A DNA stretch of 64,000 bases from Chloroflexota bacterium. GTDB taxonomy: Bacteria > Chloroflexota > Anaerolineae > Caldilineales > Caldilineaceae. The stretch's first letter is position 1. Each line of letters begins with the position of its first letter. Location of the stretch: NCBI GenBank assembly GCA_016861025.1, contig BOKO01000023.1:33719-97718 (forward strand). Direction: 5' to 3'. This document shows, piece after piece, positions 35,554 to 46,666 of the stretch. The notes under the pieces are model-generated. The model ran no database searches and was not told the DNA's origin. It saw only the letters and a list, made by a program, of their open reading frames with translations. The translations under genes and the position numbers were made by a program.

Positions 35554-36333
35554 ATGTCAACTTCCCTCCTCACCCAACTTGCCGACGCCCTGCGCAGCGG
35601 CGCGGTCAAGGTCGTCGATCTGACGCAGCCGCTTGGGCCTGACACGCCCGTGATCGACCTGCCGCCGATCTTTGCGGCGTCACCTGGCTTTAGCAGCGAG
35701 GTGATCTCGCGCTACGACGACAAAGGCCCGGCCTGGTACTGGAACACCATCCGCCTGGGTGAGCACACCGGCACGCACTTCGACGCGCCCGTGCACTGGA
35801 TCACCGGCGCGCAACTGCCCGACAACACGCTCGACAAGATTCCGGCCCGCAAGCTTGTCGGGCCTGCCTGCGTGATCGATTGCAGCCGGGAAGCCGCCGC
35901 CGACAACGACTTCCTGCTCACGCCCGAATTTGTGCTGGCGTGGGAGGAGCAGCACGGCAAGATTCCGCCTGGCGCGTGGGTGCTGATGCGCACCGATTGG
36001 TCGAAGCGCCAGGGACGCGACGCCTTCCTCAACATGCGCGAGGACGGTTCCCACACGCCCGGCTTCACACCCGACTGCGTGCGCTTTCTGGCGTTCGAGC
36101 GCGACGTACTGGGCGTCGGCGTGGAGTGCGTGGGCACCGACGCCGGGCAAGCTGCCACGTTTGACCCGCCCTTCCCGGCGCACAACATCATGCAGGGATC
36201 AGGACGCTTCGGGCTGGCGAGCCTTGCCAATCTTGACCAGTTGCCGCCCACCGGCGCCATCGTCATCGCTGCGCCGCTCAAGATCGTCGACGGCTCCGGC
36301 AGTCCGCTGCGCGTGCTGGCGCTGGTTGGCTAA
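35554..36333 (+). CDS. Cyclase/kynurenine formamidase-like metal hydrolase
   Basis: 259 residues. ATG at 35554 follows AAAAGGAGAACCAATC. The cyclase-family zinc motif is intact: GEHTGTHFDAPVHW (HxGTHxDxPxH) near 68-81, then Asp/His-containing VECVGTDAGQAATFDPPFPA and HNIMQGSGRFGLASLANLDQ. Members hydrolyse N-formylkynurenine, cyclic amides, lactones or isatin. Its link to the decarboxylase upstream (145 bases apart) and acetyltransferase downstream (14 bases) is unknown; the four genes may handle one aromatic or amide-containing compound. Confidence 0.85.
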   Translation: MSTSLLTQLADALRSGAVKVVDLTQPLGPDTPVIDLPPIFAASPGFSSEVISRYDDKGPAWYWNTIRLGEHTGTHFDAPVHWITGAQLPDNTLDKIPARKLVGPACVIDCSREAAADNDFLLTPEFVLAWEEQHGKIPPGAWVLMRTDWSKRQGRDAFLNMREDGSHTPGFTPDCVRFLAFERDVLGVGVECVGTDAGQAATFDPPFPAHNIMQGSGRFGLASLANLDQLPPTGAIVIAAPLKIVDGSGSPLRVLALVG

Positions 36334-36347
36334 AGGCTGTAGCTGCA

Positions 36348-37367
36348 ATGTCGGACACCACTGTACTGCGCGCCGTCACCTCGATTGAAGAAGTCGAGCA
36401 TTTCCAGCAATTGGAGCGGCTGATCTGGCAGTCGCCGCCGGAAGATGTCGTCCCTGTCCACGTGGCAATCACCGTGATCCGCAACGGCGGTGGGCTGATC
36501 GCCGCCTTCGACGCAGCGGGCCCTGTCGAAACCGGCGGCATGGTCGGCCTGACCTTCTGGTTCCCAGGCCTGGGCATCCCCACAACACGCGAAACGGAGA
36601 GAGGGGGAGAGGAGGAGACAGGGAGAATGGGAAACAAACCCAATCTCCCAATCGCCAAATCGCCAAATCCCCAATTTCCAATCTCCAATCTCCCAATCTC
36701 ATCTTCCGCCCCTCGCCCCTCGCCCCTGCTCAAAATGTGCAGCCACATGGCGGGCGTCTTGCCAGCGTGGCAGGGACGCGGGCTGGGCGTGCGGCTCAAG
36801 CTGGCGCAGCGCAACGCGATCCTGGCGCAGGGTGTGACCGATTGGGTGACATGGACCTACGACCCACTCTTTCGCGTCAACGCCGTGCTCAACATTCACC
36901 GGCTGGGCGCGGTCTGCAACACCTACAAACGCAACTGGTACGGCGTGATGAAGGACGGTCTCAACGCCGGTGCGCCCAGCGACCGCTGTCAGGTGGATTG
37001 GTGGCTGGCGAGTGTGCGCGTGAAGGAGCGGATTGTAAGGAGCGAGGGGCGACGTGAGCCGGTCAGCGAACTTCCTGATGATTTGCAGGTGCTGCCAACG
37101 GTCGCCAGCGGTGAGACTTTTCGAGCGCCGGTCGATGTCGAGCCGATCCTGGACGGGCGCCCGATTGCCGTGCCCATCCCCGATGACATCGTCGCCATCC
37201 GCCGCGCCGACGCCGGGCTTGGCATGGCATGGCGGCTCTCCATGCGCCATGCTCTGGAGCAGGCGTTTGCCGCCGGCTACGTGATGACCGATTGTCTGCA
37301 CGTAGCCAATGCAGGATGGCATTACCTGCTTGAGCGCCTATCCGCTATTTCAGAAGAGCATCCATGA
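36348..37367 (+). CDS. COG3375-type GNAT acetyltransferase with repeat-derived insertion
   Basis: 339 residues. The core (CSHMAGVLPAWQGRGLGVRL, KLAQRNAILAQGVTDWVTWT, YDPLFRVNAVLNIHRLGAVC) is the COG3375 predicted acetyltransferase with the acetyl-CoA loop GRGLGVRLK. Between the N-terminal strands (GMVGLTFWFPGLGIPTT) and MCSHMAGV there is an extra stretch at about residues 80-127, rich in Glu, Arg, Pro, Asn and Ser, encoded by an array of the intergenic GAGATTG/CAATCTC repeat (36594-36711). The frame stays open, so a longer protein is possible, but the insertion sits where the family has a short turn. Overlap with the cyclase operon is 14 bases apart. Confidence 0.78.
   Translation: MSDTTVLRAVTSIEEVEHFQQLERLIWQSPPEDVVPVHVAITVIRNGGGLIAAFDAAGPVETGGMVGLTFWFPGLGIPTTRETERGGEEETGRMGNKPNLPIAKSPNPQFPISNLPISSSAPRPSPLLKMCSHMAGVLPAWQGRGLGVRLKLAQRNAILAQGVTDWVTWTYDPLFRVNAVLNIHRLGAVCNTYKRNWYGVMKDGLNAGAPSDRCQVDWWLASVRVKERIVRSEGRREPVSELPDDLQVLPTVASGETFRAPVDVEPILDGRPIAVPIPDDIVAIRRADAGLGMAWRLSMRHALEQAFAAGYVMTDCLHVANAGWHYLLERLSAISEEHP
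36594..36711. repeat. GAGATTG/CAATCTC repeat inside a coding region (family a)
   Basis: Left half is purine-rich (GAGAGAGGGGGAGAGGAGGA), right half has repeated CAATCTCCCAATC, CCAAATCGCC, CAATTTCCAATCTC units; the halves are complementary. Length is such that the acetyltransferase frame is not broken. Confidence 0.7.
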
Positions 37368-37408
37368 TGACCGTCGCAACTCCTCTCTTTGTTTTCTGCG
37401 GCAGCGCG

Positions 37409-38662
37409 CTATCGGATCGTTTGCAGGAGCTGATCGACGCTGGCGGCGAGGCTCACCAACTGCTGTTCGCCGGGATTGCCGGCGAGTCCGGCCAGTGTTG
37501 CGCGCACGGCAGCGATCTGCGCATCGGAGAGCGGCGGCGACGTATATGCCAGCGCTTCGAGAAACTGCGCGTCGGGCAAGTCGGTGCGCACGCCGCGGCG
37601 ACGGGCAAGCCCGACCTTGAGACGGCGGGCGTGATGTTGCGCCAGTTCGGTGTGCGTGCGGGCTCGGCGGTGCAGATTTGCCATGGCGCGTACATATTCG
37701 GCGGCCTCTCGACCGCGCGTCTGCTGCACTGTCACCAGCGGAGGTCCAAGCCTTCGCCCGTTTAGCAATAAGAAGATCGCCGACGCTGCCAGCGCAAAGA
37801 GCGTCGCCCAGCCGGTCGGCGTGCGGTAGAGCCAATCTTGCAACGTGACAATCTGATCGCCGACGCGACTCAAGCCGAAGAGATGATAGGCGTCAAAAAC
37901 GACGACGCCGCCTTCGGGCACGGTGCGCAGCAGCGCAGGCAGCAACTCGCCCTGGTCAAATGAACGCAGGTTGAGGTTCGTGAAGTCGACGCCGGGGACG
38001 AAGTGCCAGACGACGCCAGCGCCGACAGATTGCACGGCCGCCACCGTCCGCGTTTCAACGATCTCCCCCAGCGACTCGTCACTGGCAGTTGCAGTCAACG
38101 CCAGCACAGGGACGGCTCGCGGCGCGTCTGTCAAGTCGAGCGTCATGCTTGACGAAAACCACTCGCGCAGGTAAGTGAGGCGACCCTCGGGGAGCAGCGG
38201 CTGCATTTGCGTCTGCTGGCGTTCGGGGCGCAGATCCGCGTTGAGTCGCACGCCGAACGCATCGATCAATGCCGTGTCTTCGTTGGCTGGCCCAATCAGC
38301 GCCAGCGTTCCGCCCGCCTCCACCCAATGACGCAGATAAGCGGCTTCCTCCGTCGTGTAGGTGAGCTGGTTGGGATAGACAAAGATCAGGTCGGCATCGG
38401 CTGGCAGATCGAAACGCAGCCCGCCGGTGCGCCGCACATCATAGCCAAGCTCCTCCAGCCAGAGGCGCAAGCCAAGCAGCCCACTCTCGTGGTTGGCATC
38501 CAGATCATAGCGGATCGGGGTTGGCGGCGGCGATGCGATTAGCGCAGCGAGCAGCATCACGCTGAACAACGCCACAATCGCCAGCGGCGTCAGATAGGCG
38601 CGCCAGTTCGCCAGCCGCGACGTACGCAGCGAAGCGCCTTCGAGCACAATGCGGCTGTTCAT
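37409..38662 (-). CDS. DUF4350 membrane protein
   Basis: 417 residues. One membrane helix at about 25-46 (AYLTPLAIVALFSVMLLAAL), an external Rossmann-like DUF4350 domain (LRLWLEELGYDVRRTGGLRF, WVEAGGTLALIGPANEDTAL), a second helix near 280 (WATLFALAASAIFLLLNGRR) and a cytoplasmic helical C-terminus. DUF4350 proteins usually stand with DUF4129, MoxR and DUF58 genes in a membrane chaperone-like operon. Its ATG overlaps the stop of the DUF4129 gene (ATGA). No MoxR or DUF58 gene follows; the next gene is convergent. Confidence 0.8.
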   Translation of the reverse strand: MNSRIVLEGASLRTSRLANWRAYLTPLAIVALFSVMLLAALIASPPPTPIRYDLDANHESGLLGLRLWLEELGYDVRRTGGLRFDLPADADLIFVYPNQLTYTTEEAAYLRHWVEAGGTLALIGPANEDTALIDAFGVRLNADLRPERQQTQMQPLLPEGRLTYLREWFSSSMTLDLTDAPRAVPVLALTATASDESLGEIVETRTVAAVQSVGAGVVWHFVPGVDFTNLNLRSFDQGELLPALLRTVPEGGVVVFDAYHLFGLSRVGDQIVTLQDWLYRTPTGWATLFALAASAIFLLLNGRRLGPPLVTVQQTRGREAAEYVRAMANLHRRARTHTELAQHHARRLKVGLARRRGVRTDLPDAQFLEALAYTSPPLSDAQIAAVRATLAGLAGNPGEQQLVSLAASVDQLLQTIR

Positions 38663-39636
38663 CGTTGCCCTTCCTCGGCGCCAGTTGGAACAGCGGTGCG
38701 CGCCAGCTTATCCACCGTTGCCCGATAATGCTCGAAGGTGGCAGCGTCCGGCTCATGCACGCCATACCAGACATCGTCGAAGATATCGACGACTTCCGCC
38801 AGCGGCGTGTGAATCGGCGCATCCGCTGGCGTGCGCGCCAATACCTCGCGATTGGTCAGGCTCGGATCACGCGGGACAATGCGCCGTTCTTGCAACGTCA
38901 TCAATGCAGCCAGGTACAGATGGCGCACGGCGGAGCGATAGTCGCCGCTTTGTGCGAAGCGGCTGGCAGCCTGGCGCGCAGCCGCTGGCGTGGCCGGCAG
39001 AGCGTTGGCGTCGTCGGTTTTGTGGTCACTTTCTGCGACGAACGCCTTCAGCACGGTTTGTAACCAGCGCACCAACAAGAACAATAACACGGTCGCAGCG
39101 ACGCCGACTGCGATCCAGCCGGTCAGTTGCGCCATGCGTTCTCCGATCGGGTTAACGCCGGCGGAGGGCTGCGGCTCTGGGAGCAGACGGCTGAACAGAT
39201 TTGCCAGCCAGCGCCGCACCTGGTCGAGCAACGATTCGCCTCGCTGAAAGGCAGGGCCGGCGAACACCTGCTCCAGCGCAGCCAGACGAGCCGCTGTGCG
39301 GTCGCCCGCTGCACTATCCAGCTGCGCAAGCACGACTTGCAGCCGCGCCTGCGCCGCTTCCACCGTTATATCGTCATTCAACAGCGGCGCCACAGTCACG
39401 CGTTCGCCGTTCACCAACGCCACGCTCGTGAGCGAGTCGAGCAGCCGCCGCGCCTCGACGAGGCGCGGCGGCTCCGCTTGCAGCAGCGCAAGGGACTGCT
39501 CCACTGTACGGCGATAGTCATCGAGCGAGAGAGGGGGAGCGTCGTTTTCCTGCGCGTGTACAGCCGTGGGCAGCGCCAGCAAGACACCGAACAAGATTAA
39601 CACATACCAGCGCATGCCAGAGGATTGACGCTTCAT
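38659..39636 (-). CDS. DUF4129 domain membrane protein
   Basis: 325 residues. N-terminal signal segment (MRWYVLILFGVLLALPTAVH), an external helical region with a Gln/Leu-rich stalk, a membrane helix at about 177-195 (WIAVGVAATVLLFLLVRWL), and the cytoplasmic DUF4129 domain (ASRFAQSGDYRSAVRHLYLA, then RRIVPRDPSLTNREVLARTP). Function unknown; conserved with DUF4350 and MoxR genes. Four-base overlaps with both neighbours show strict co-translation. Confidence 0.82.
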   Translation of the reverse strand: MKRQSSGMRWYVLILFGVLLALPTAVHAQENDAPPLSLDDYRRTVEQSLALLQAEPPRLVEARRLLDSLTSVALVNGERVTVAPLLNDDITVEAAQARLQVVLAQLDSAAGDRTAARLAALEQVFAGPAFQRGESLLDQVRRWLANLFSRLLPEPQPSAGVNPIGERMAQLTGWIAVGVAATVLLFLLVRWLQTVLKAFVAESDHKTDDANALPATPAAARQAASRFAQSGDYRSAVRHLYLAALMTLQERRIVPRDPSLTNREVLARTPADAPIHTPLAEVVDIFDDVWYGVHEPDAATFEHYRATVDKLARTAVPTGAEEGQR

Positions 39637-40646
39637 GCGGTGGGCAAGGTCGTAGGACGCACCGACTGCTCCAATGCCTGGATGCGCAGAAGAAGATCAT
39701 AGTTCTCTTTGCGCACACGCAGATCATAGTAGACCAGCAGCAGCGTCAGCGCCATAAACGGATACCAAAGGATGCTCACCAGATAGCTCACTCCCGTCAA
39801 GACGCCGTTGAGCACACCCATGATCTGCGGCGTCATCACGGCAAGCGTCAAAAACTGGAGCAGCGTCAATGGCAAGCCAAGCACAACGCTGTTGAGAATC
39901 ACCAACAGCACCAGCAGCCCGAACAGCCGCCAGAAGCTGCCTGCAGTCAGCCACCAGCTCCGACTCAGCGCGCTGGTGGGGCCGCAACGTTCGACCAAAA
40001 TTGCAACCGGCGCGACCAGCCAGCGTGCTGACAGGTAGGCAAAGGGCAAGAGCAGCAGGAATGTCACCGCAAAGATCAGCACGATCAGCAGGATGGCGGC
40101 GCCCACGGCAGCTATCCCGCTGTTGTCTGGCGTCTCGGCAAAAGCGGCCAACAAACCGGTGAGCGCAATGGTGACAAAGATCAGGACAATATACACTGCA
40201 ATCACAACTCCAAACACAATCAACGCCACCAGCAACGCCATCCCCACAAAAGACCAGAAACGGCTGAGCGCTGTGCGCACTGTGACGCCGATCGGCAACT
40301 CGCCGCCCATGACATTTGCCTCCGCCTGCGCCAGCAACGACAGAAACGCCAGCGCGCCCAGGATCAAGCCGGCGCCGCTGACAAAGAGCGAGACCAGAAT
40401 TGTGACGCCGCTGGCTTGCAGGATGTCGCTTTCGCTGAACGCGGTTGGCTGGTCGACGGCGTTGAAGAGGATGTCGAAGTAGCTGCCCATCGTCGCACCC
40501 ATCAACACCGCCGACAGCAGACCAAGCGGCACGAAGAAGATCGCCGTGGTCAGCACCAGTTTGCCAAAGCGCGCCCGATAGAGACGAAACGCCCGGTCGA
40601 GCAGTTCGCCCAGCCCCATCGGCGCCTGAAACGGGATTGTCCGCAT
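39633..40646 (-). CDS. Multi-pass membrane protein of the DUF4129/DUF4350 operon
   Basis: 337 residues. The N-terminus MGLGELLDRAFRLYRARFGK is characteristic of the 'glycerophosphodiester phosphodiesterase membrane domain-like' proteins that open such operons. About six helices follow (LVLTTAIFFVPLGLLSAVLM, ALLVALIVFGVVIAVYIVLI, AAILLIVLIFAVTFLLLLPF and others), with the conserved AYLSARWLVAPVAILVERCG and SALSRSWWLTAGSFWRLFGL segments. No phosphodiesterase catalytic domain is present. First gene of a three-gene operon. Confidence 0.75.
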   Translation of the reverse strand: MRTIPFQAPMGLGELLDRAFRLYRARFGKLVLTTAIFFVPLGLLSAVLMGATMGSYFDILFNAVDQPTAFSESDILQASGVTILVSLFVSGAGLILGALAFLSLLAQAEANVMGGELPIGVTVRTALSRFWSFVGMALLVALIVFGVVIAVYIVLIFVTIALTGLLAAFAETPDNSGIAAVGAAILLIVLIFAVTFLLLLPFAYLSARWLVAPVAILVERCGPTSALSRSWWLTAGSFWRLFGLLVLLVILNSVVLGLPLTLLQFLTLAVMTPQIMGVLNGVLTGVSYLVSILWYPFMALTLLLVYYDLRVRKENYDLLLRIQALEQSVRPTTLPTA

Positions 40647-40738
40647 TGCACCATCCTGAACAAACCAGAGCCAGTTCGACTGGAGGGCATTATACCCGAT
40701 CCGCCGAGATGTCGGCAGCGCAAGTCAACCACGTATGC

Positions 40739-41992
40739 TCAGTACAACTCGATCACCGTGTTGAGCGGGTCGCGCAGCGCCGGCGGAATGTAGATCGTCG
40801 TGCGGTCATTGGCGTTTGACACAAAGAAGTTGCCGCCCTCACGCTCGACCTCCAGCTCGGTGTTCGACGCCACCAACCGTGCGCGTTGGATATGCTGCGG
40901 CACGCCGCTCAGGATCACGCAGTCGCTCACATAGTCGAGCACATGCACGAAGTGGCGGTCGTAGCGCAGCGTGCTGACCGTCTCGCGCGTAGGTGGGATG
41001 ACGCCGGCGCGCGTGTAGTAGATGCCCTCACCGTTGCGCGCCAGCCAGCGTCCGACTTCATGCAGCCGCTCCCGGTGCAGCGCAGGGATTTCCCCTTCTG
41101 GCGTCGGGCCCACATTGAGCAGCAGGTTGCCGCCCACGCTCGCCGACTTCGCCAGCACATGCACCAGCCGCCGCGCCGATTTGGTGTTGCGGTCATTACG
41201 GCTCCAGCCCCAGTGGTCGTTGATCGTCATACAGACCTGGATCGGCAAACCGTAGATCGTCGTTTCGTTGAAGCCGGTCGTGTTCTCGCCGGGCAAATCC
41301 TGCTCGAAGCCTTGCAAATCTTCGCCGGGCAATGGCTCGGCGTGGCGGTTGTTTTCGATCACGGCGTCGGGCTGCAGCTCGTGGATCATGTCGTAGAGCT
41401 TTTCATACTCGAAGGAGCCGCCGGGCAGGAAATACTCGTTCTCAGGAGTAATGGCATGGCGCGGCCAGTCGCCGTCGAACCAGATCGCGACGATCTCGCC
41501 GTACTGCGTGCAAAGCTCGCGCACCTGACCGTGCAAGAAGCCGAGATAATCTTCCCACGCCAGCCCGCTTTCGGCGCGGAAGCGATAAGCCGGGTGATGC
41601 CAGTCGAGCAGTGAGACATAGAAGCCCAGCTTGACGCCGTGTCGCGCACACGCCTCCGCCAGTTCGGCGATCGGGTCGCGGCGGAAGGGCGTGTTGGTGA
41701 CTTTGTAGTCGCTCAGCGCAGTGTCGTACATGCTGAAGCCGTCGTGGTGGCGGCTGGTGATGATGATGTACTTCTGTCCGGCGTCGGCGGCGGTGCGCAC
41801 CCAGGCGTCGGCGTTGAACTTTGTCGGGTTGAACTGCGCAACCAGCTTCTCATATTCGGGCACGGGGATGCGGTCGGTGTGCATCACCCACTCGTGCTTG
41901 CCGATAATGCTGTATAGTCCCCAGTGGATGAACATGCCAAAGCGCGCATCCTGGAACCAGGTGAGTCCTTGTGGGGAGGCTTGTCGTGTCAT
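40739..41992 (-). CDS. Alpha-L-fucosidase (GH29)
   Basis: 417 residues. GH29 barrel: WFQDARFGMFIHWGLYSIIG, ITSRHHDGFSMYDTALSDY with the conserved His pair, and IVAIWFDGDWP with nucleophile Asp173. A short C-terminal beta domain follows. It lacks a signal peptide, so it acts on imported fucosylated oligosaccharides. Start follows AAGGATTTACAA. It is the last gene after two GH4 glycosidases and the Opp-type importer, all on one strand, suggesting a shared pathway for fucosylated galactosides or similar glycans (inference). Confidence 0.92.
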   Translation of the reverse strand: MTRQASPQGLTWFQDARFGMFIHWGLYSIIGKHEWVMHTDRIPVPEYEKLVAQFNPTKFNADAWVRTAADAGQKYIIITSRHHDGFSMYDTALSDYKVTNTPFRRDPIAELAEACARHGVKLGFYVSLLDWHHPAYRFRAESGLAWEDYLGFLHGQVRELCTQYGEIVAIWFDGDWPRHAITPENEYFLPGGSFEYEKLYDMIHELQPDAVIENNRHAEPLPGEDLQGFEQDLPGENTTGFNETTIYGLPIQVCMTINDHWGWSRNDRNTKSARRLVHVLAKSASVGGNLLLNVGPTPEGEIPALHRERLHEVGRWLARNGEGIYYTRAGVIPPTRETVSTLRYDRHFVHVLDYVSDCVILSGVPQHIQRARLVASNTELEVEREGGNFFVSNANDRTTIYIPPALRDPLNTVIELY

Positions 41993-42010
41993 TTGTAAAT
42001 CCTTCGAATG

Positions 42011-42119
42011 ATGGAGACTGGAGATTGGAGATTAGAGATTGGGAGACTATGTGATTGAGCGATCTTTCAGGGCGAAGCGCACAATCTCCAATCTCTAATC
42101 TCCTAATCTCTCAATCTCA
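42011..42119. repeat. GAGATTG/CAATCTC degenerate repeat, inverted (family a)
   Basis: GGAGACTGGAGATTGGAGATTAG...GGGAG on the left, CAATCTCCAATCTCTAATC...CTCAATCTC on the right, about 35 bases between. Occupies the gap between the fucosidase and GH4 genes. Confidence 0.7.
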
Positions 42120-43439
<1,320 letters not shown>

Positions 43440-43457
43440 GGTGTTGTTATCCTTTCA

Positions 43458-43590
43458 AGGAGATTGGAGATTAGAGATTGGAGATTGTGCGATTGGGAGA
43501 TTGGGGGATTGTGCGATCCAGAAATGCCGCCAAGCCCCTAATCTCCAATCTCCAATCTCTTAATCTCTTAATCTCTTAATCTCTTCTTCT
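43458..43590. repeat. GAGATTG/CAATCTC degenerate repeat, inverted (family a)
   Basis: AGGAGATTGGAGATTAGAGA...on the left, CTAATCTCCAATCTCCAATC followed by three TCTTAATC units on the right. Occupies the whole gap between the two GH4 genes. Confidence 0.7.
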
Positions 43591-44913
<1,323 letters not shown>

Positions 44914-45058
44914 TGTATGAATCTCCCATGTATTTTTGTGACGCCTTGCTGGAGGCATGAGATTTCCAGAAAGATCGTCTGACAGAACTTGATTCCGATG
45001 AACAACAGGCGCGTGCCATCACCGCCAATGCACCAAAGCAGCGACGGTGACGCGCAAT

Positions 45059-45619
45059 CTATGACGATAACCGTGAGAAAAGACGCTCGCCCCAGCCGCC
45101 ATAGACCGGCACAGGGCGGAGTTGGGCGCGCAGCGCGTTGATCAGCCCGACCAGCCACGCCACCACCAGCGCAATCGCCGCAGCGATGACAATCGAGAAG
45201 CCCGCCATCAACAGCAACGGGCCGCCCAACGGCAGGAAGATCGGCGCCAGCCACTCGATCACCAGATAGCTGCCGTAGATGAGCGCAAGCGCAACCACTG
45301 CCGTGAGCGCAATTGAGAGCCACGACCAGCGCTCTTTGTAGCGCACGGCGTGTTGGCGTCGGCGAATCACCGGCCCAAACAGCAGAATGGCAATCGGTGC
45401 GATGTAGAGAATCGGGAACTCCACCGAGAGAAACGCAAACGTCCAGCCGATCGCCAGCCAGAGCAGCGGCACGACAATTGCCGCGCCGACCAGCGCCAGC
45501 GACTGGCAGGCATGATAGAGGGTAAACTTGTCCTTGCGTCGGAAGAGAATCAGCAGCAGCGGCCCGATCAACAGCATGATGTAACTGAGAAAGGCGAGCA
45601 GTCGATTTGGCTTTTGCAT
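45059..45619 (-). CDS. DUF4870-like small integral membrane protein
   Basis: 186 residues with about five helices: LLAFLSYIMLLIGPLLLILF, then FTLYHACQSLALVGAAIVVP (the 'f..FHa.Qsl' motif of DUF4870/Tic20-like proteins), a central loop with HAVRYKERW, and two C-terminal helices. Function unknown; such proteins are often attached to transporter operons. It starts two bases after the OppF stop, so it is part of that transcript. Confidence 0.65.
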   Translation of the reverse strand: MQKPNRLLAFLSYIMLLIGPLLLILFRRKDKFTLYHACQSLALVGAAIVVPLLWLAIGWTFAFLSVEFPILYIAPIAILLFGPVIRRRQHAVRYKERWSWLSIALTAVVALALIYGSYLVIEWLAPIFLPLGGPLLLMAGFSIVIAAAIALVVAWLVGLINALRAQLRPVPVYGGWGERLFSRLSS

Positions 45620-45621
45620 GA

Positions 45622-46638
45622 TCAGCCTCCAATGCCAGCCAGCGACAGTTCTTTGGCGAGGTGACAGGCGACGAAATGTCCCGGCTCCGCTTCTTCCAAC
45701 ACCGGCTCGACGCTGCGACAGGTGGTGTCGTTGGCGTAGCGGCAGCGCGGGTGAAAGACGCAGCCCGACGGTGGGTTGGCTGGGCTGGGCACATCGCCTT
45801 CGAGAATGATGCGCTGCGTCTTGATGTCCGGGTCGGCGGGCGGCACGGCGGAGACGAGCGCCTCGGTGTAAGGGTGCAACGGGCGGCGCAGCAGCTCTTC
45901 CGAGGGCGCCATCTCCACGATCTTACCGACATACATCACGGCGATGCGGTCGGAGATGTGTTCGACCACCGACAGGTCGTGGGCAATGAAGACCAGCGTC
46001 AACCCTAACTCGTCTTTCAGGCTCTGTAGCAGATTGAGCACCTGCGCCTGCACCGACACGTCGAGCGCCGAGACCGGCTCGTCGGCGATGATCAGCCGCG
46101 GGCTGAGCGAGAGCGTGCGCGCAATGCCGATGCGTTGGCGCTGTCCGCCAGAGAACTCGTGTGGATAGCGCTCCATGTAATTGGGATCGAGGCCGACTTC
46201 GGTCATCAACTCGGCGACGCGTTCTTCCAACGCCTTGCCTTTGGCGATGCCGTGGATGATCAGCGGTTCGCCGATCAATTCTTTGACGGTGCGCCGCGGG
46301 TTGAGCGAGCTGAACGGGTCCTGGAAGATCATGCGCATTTCGCGGCGCAGCGGCTTGACCTCCCGCGCCTTGAGCGCAGCCACGTTGATGCGTTCGCCGC
46401 TTGCGGTGCGATACCAGACCTCGCCGTCGGTCGGGTCGTAGAGACGCAGCACCGTGCGCCCGACGGTCGTCTTGCCACAGCCGCTCTCGCCGACGAGCCC
46501 AAGCACCTCGTTGCGCTTCACGGCAAAGCTTACGCCGTCCACTGCTTTGATATAGCCGGTCACACGTTGCAAAAAGCCGGTGCGAATCGGGAAGTGCTGC
46601 TTCAGATTTTTGACTTCCAGGATATATTCATCGCTCAT
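45622..46638 (-). CDS. Opp/Dpp-type ABC transporter ATP-binding protein (OppF type)
   Basis: 338 residues. Walker A GESGCGKTT, ABC signature FSGGQRQRIGIARTL, Walker B LIIADEPVSALDV, and the OppF-specific C-terminal Cys cluster region (CVFHPRCRYANDTTCRS) that binds an Fe-S cluster in relatives. N-terminal KNLKQHFPIRTGFLQRVTGY is the usual start. It energises import with OppD. Ends just before the small membrane protein gene. Confidence 0.93.
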   Translation of the reverse strand: MSDEYILEVKNLKQHFPIRTGFLQRVTGYIKAVDGVSFAVKRNEVLGLVGESGCGKTTVGRTVLRLYDPTDGEVWYRTASGERINVAALKAREVKPLRREMRMIFQDPFSSLNPRRTVKELIGEPLIIHGIAKGKALEERVAELMTEVGLDPNYMERYPHEFSGGQRQRIGIARTLSLSPRLIIADEPVSALDVSVQAQVLNLLQSLKDELGLTLVFIAHDLSVVEHISDRIAVMYVGKIVEMAPSEELLRRPLHPYTEALVSAVPPADPDIKTQRIILEGDVPSPANPPSGCVFHPRCRYANDTTCRSVEPVLEEAEPGHFVACHLAKELSLAGIGG

Positions 46639-46666
46639 AAGCTAAGTCTCGTAATCAAGTTTCTTC

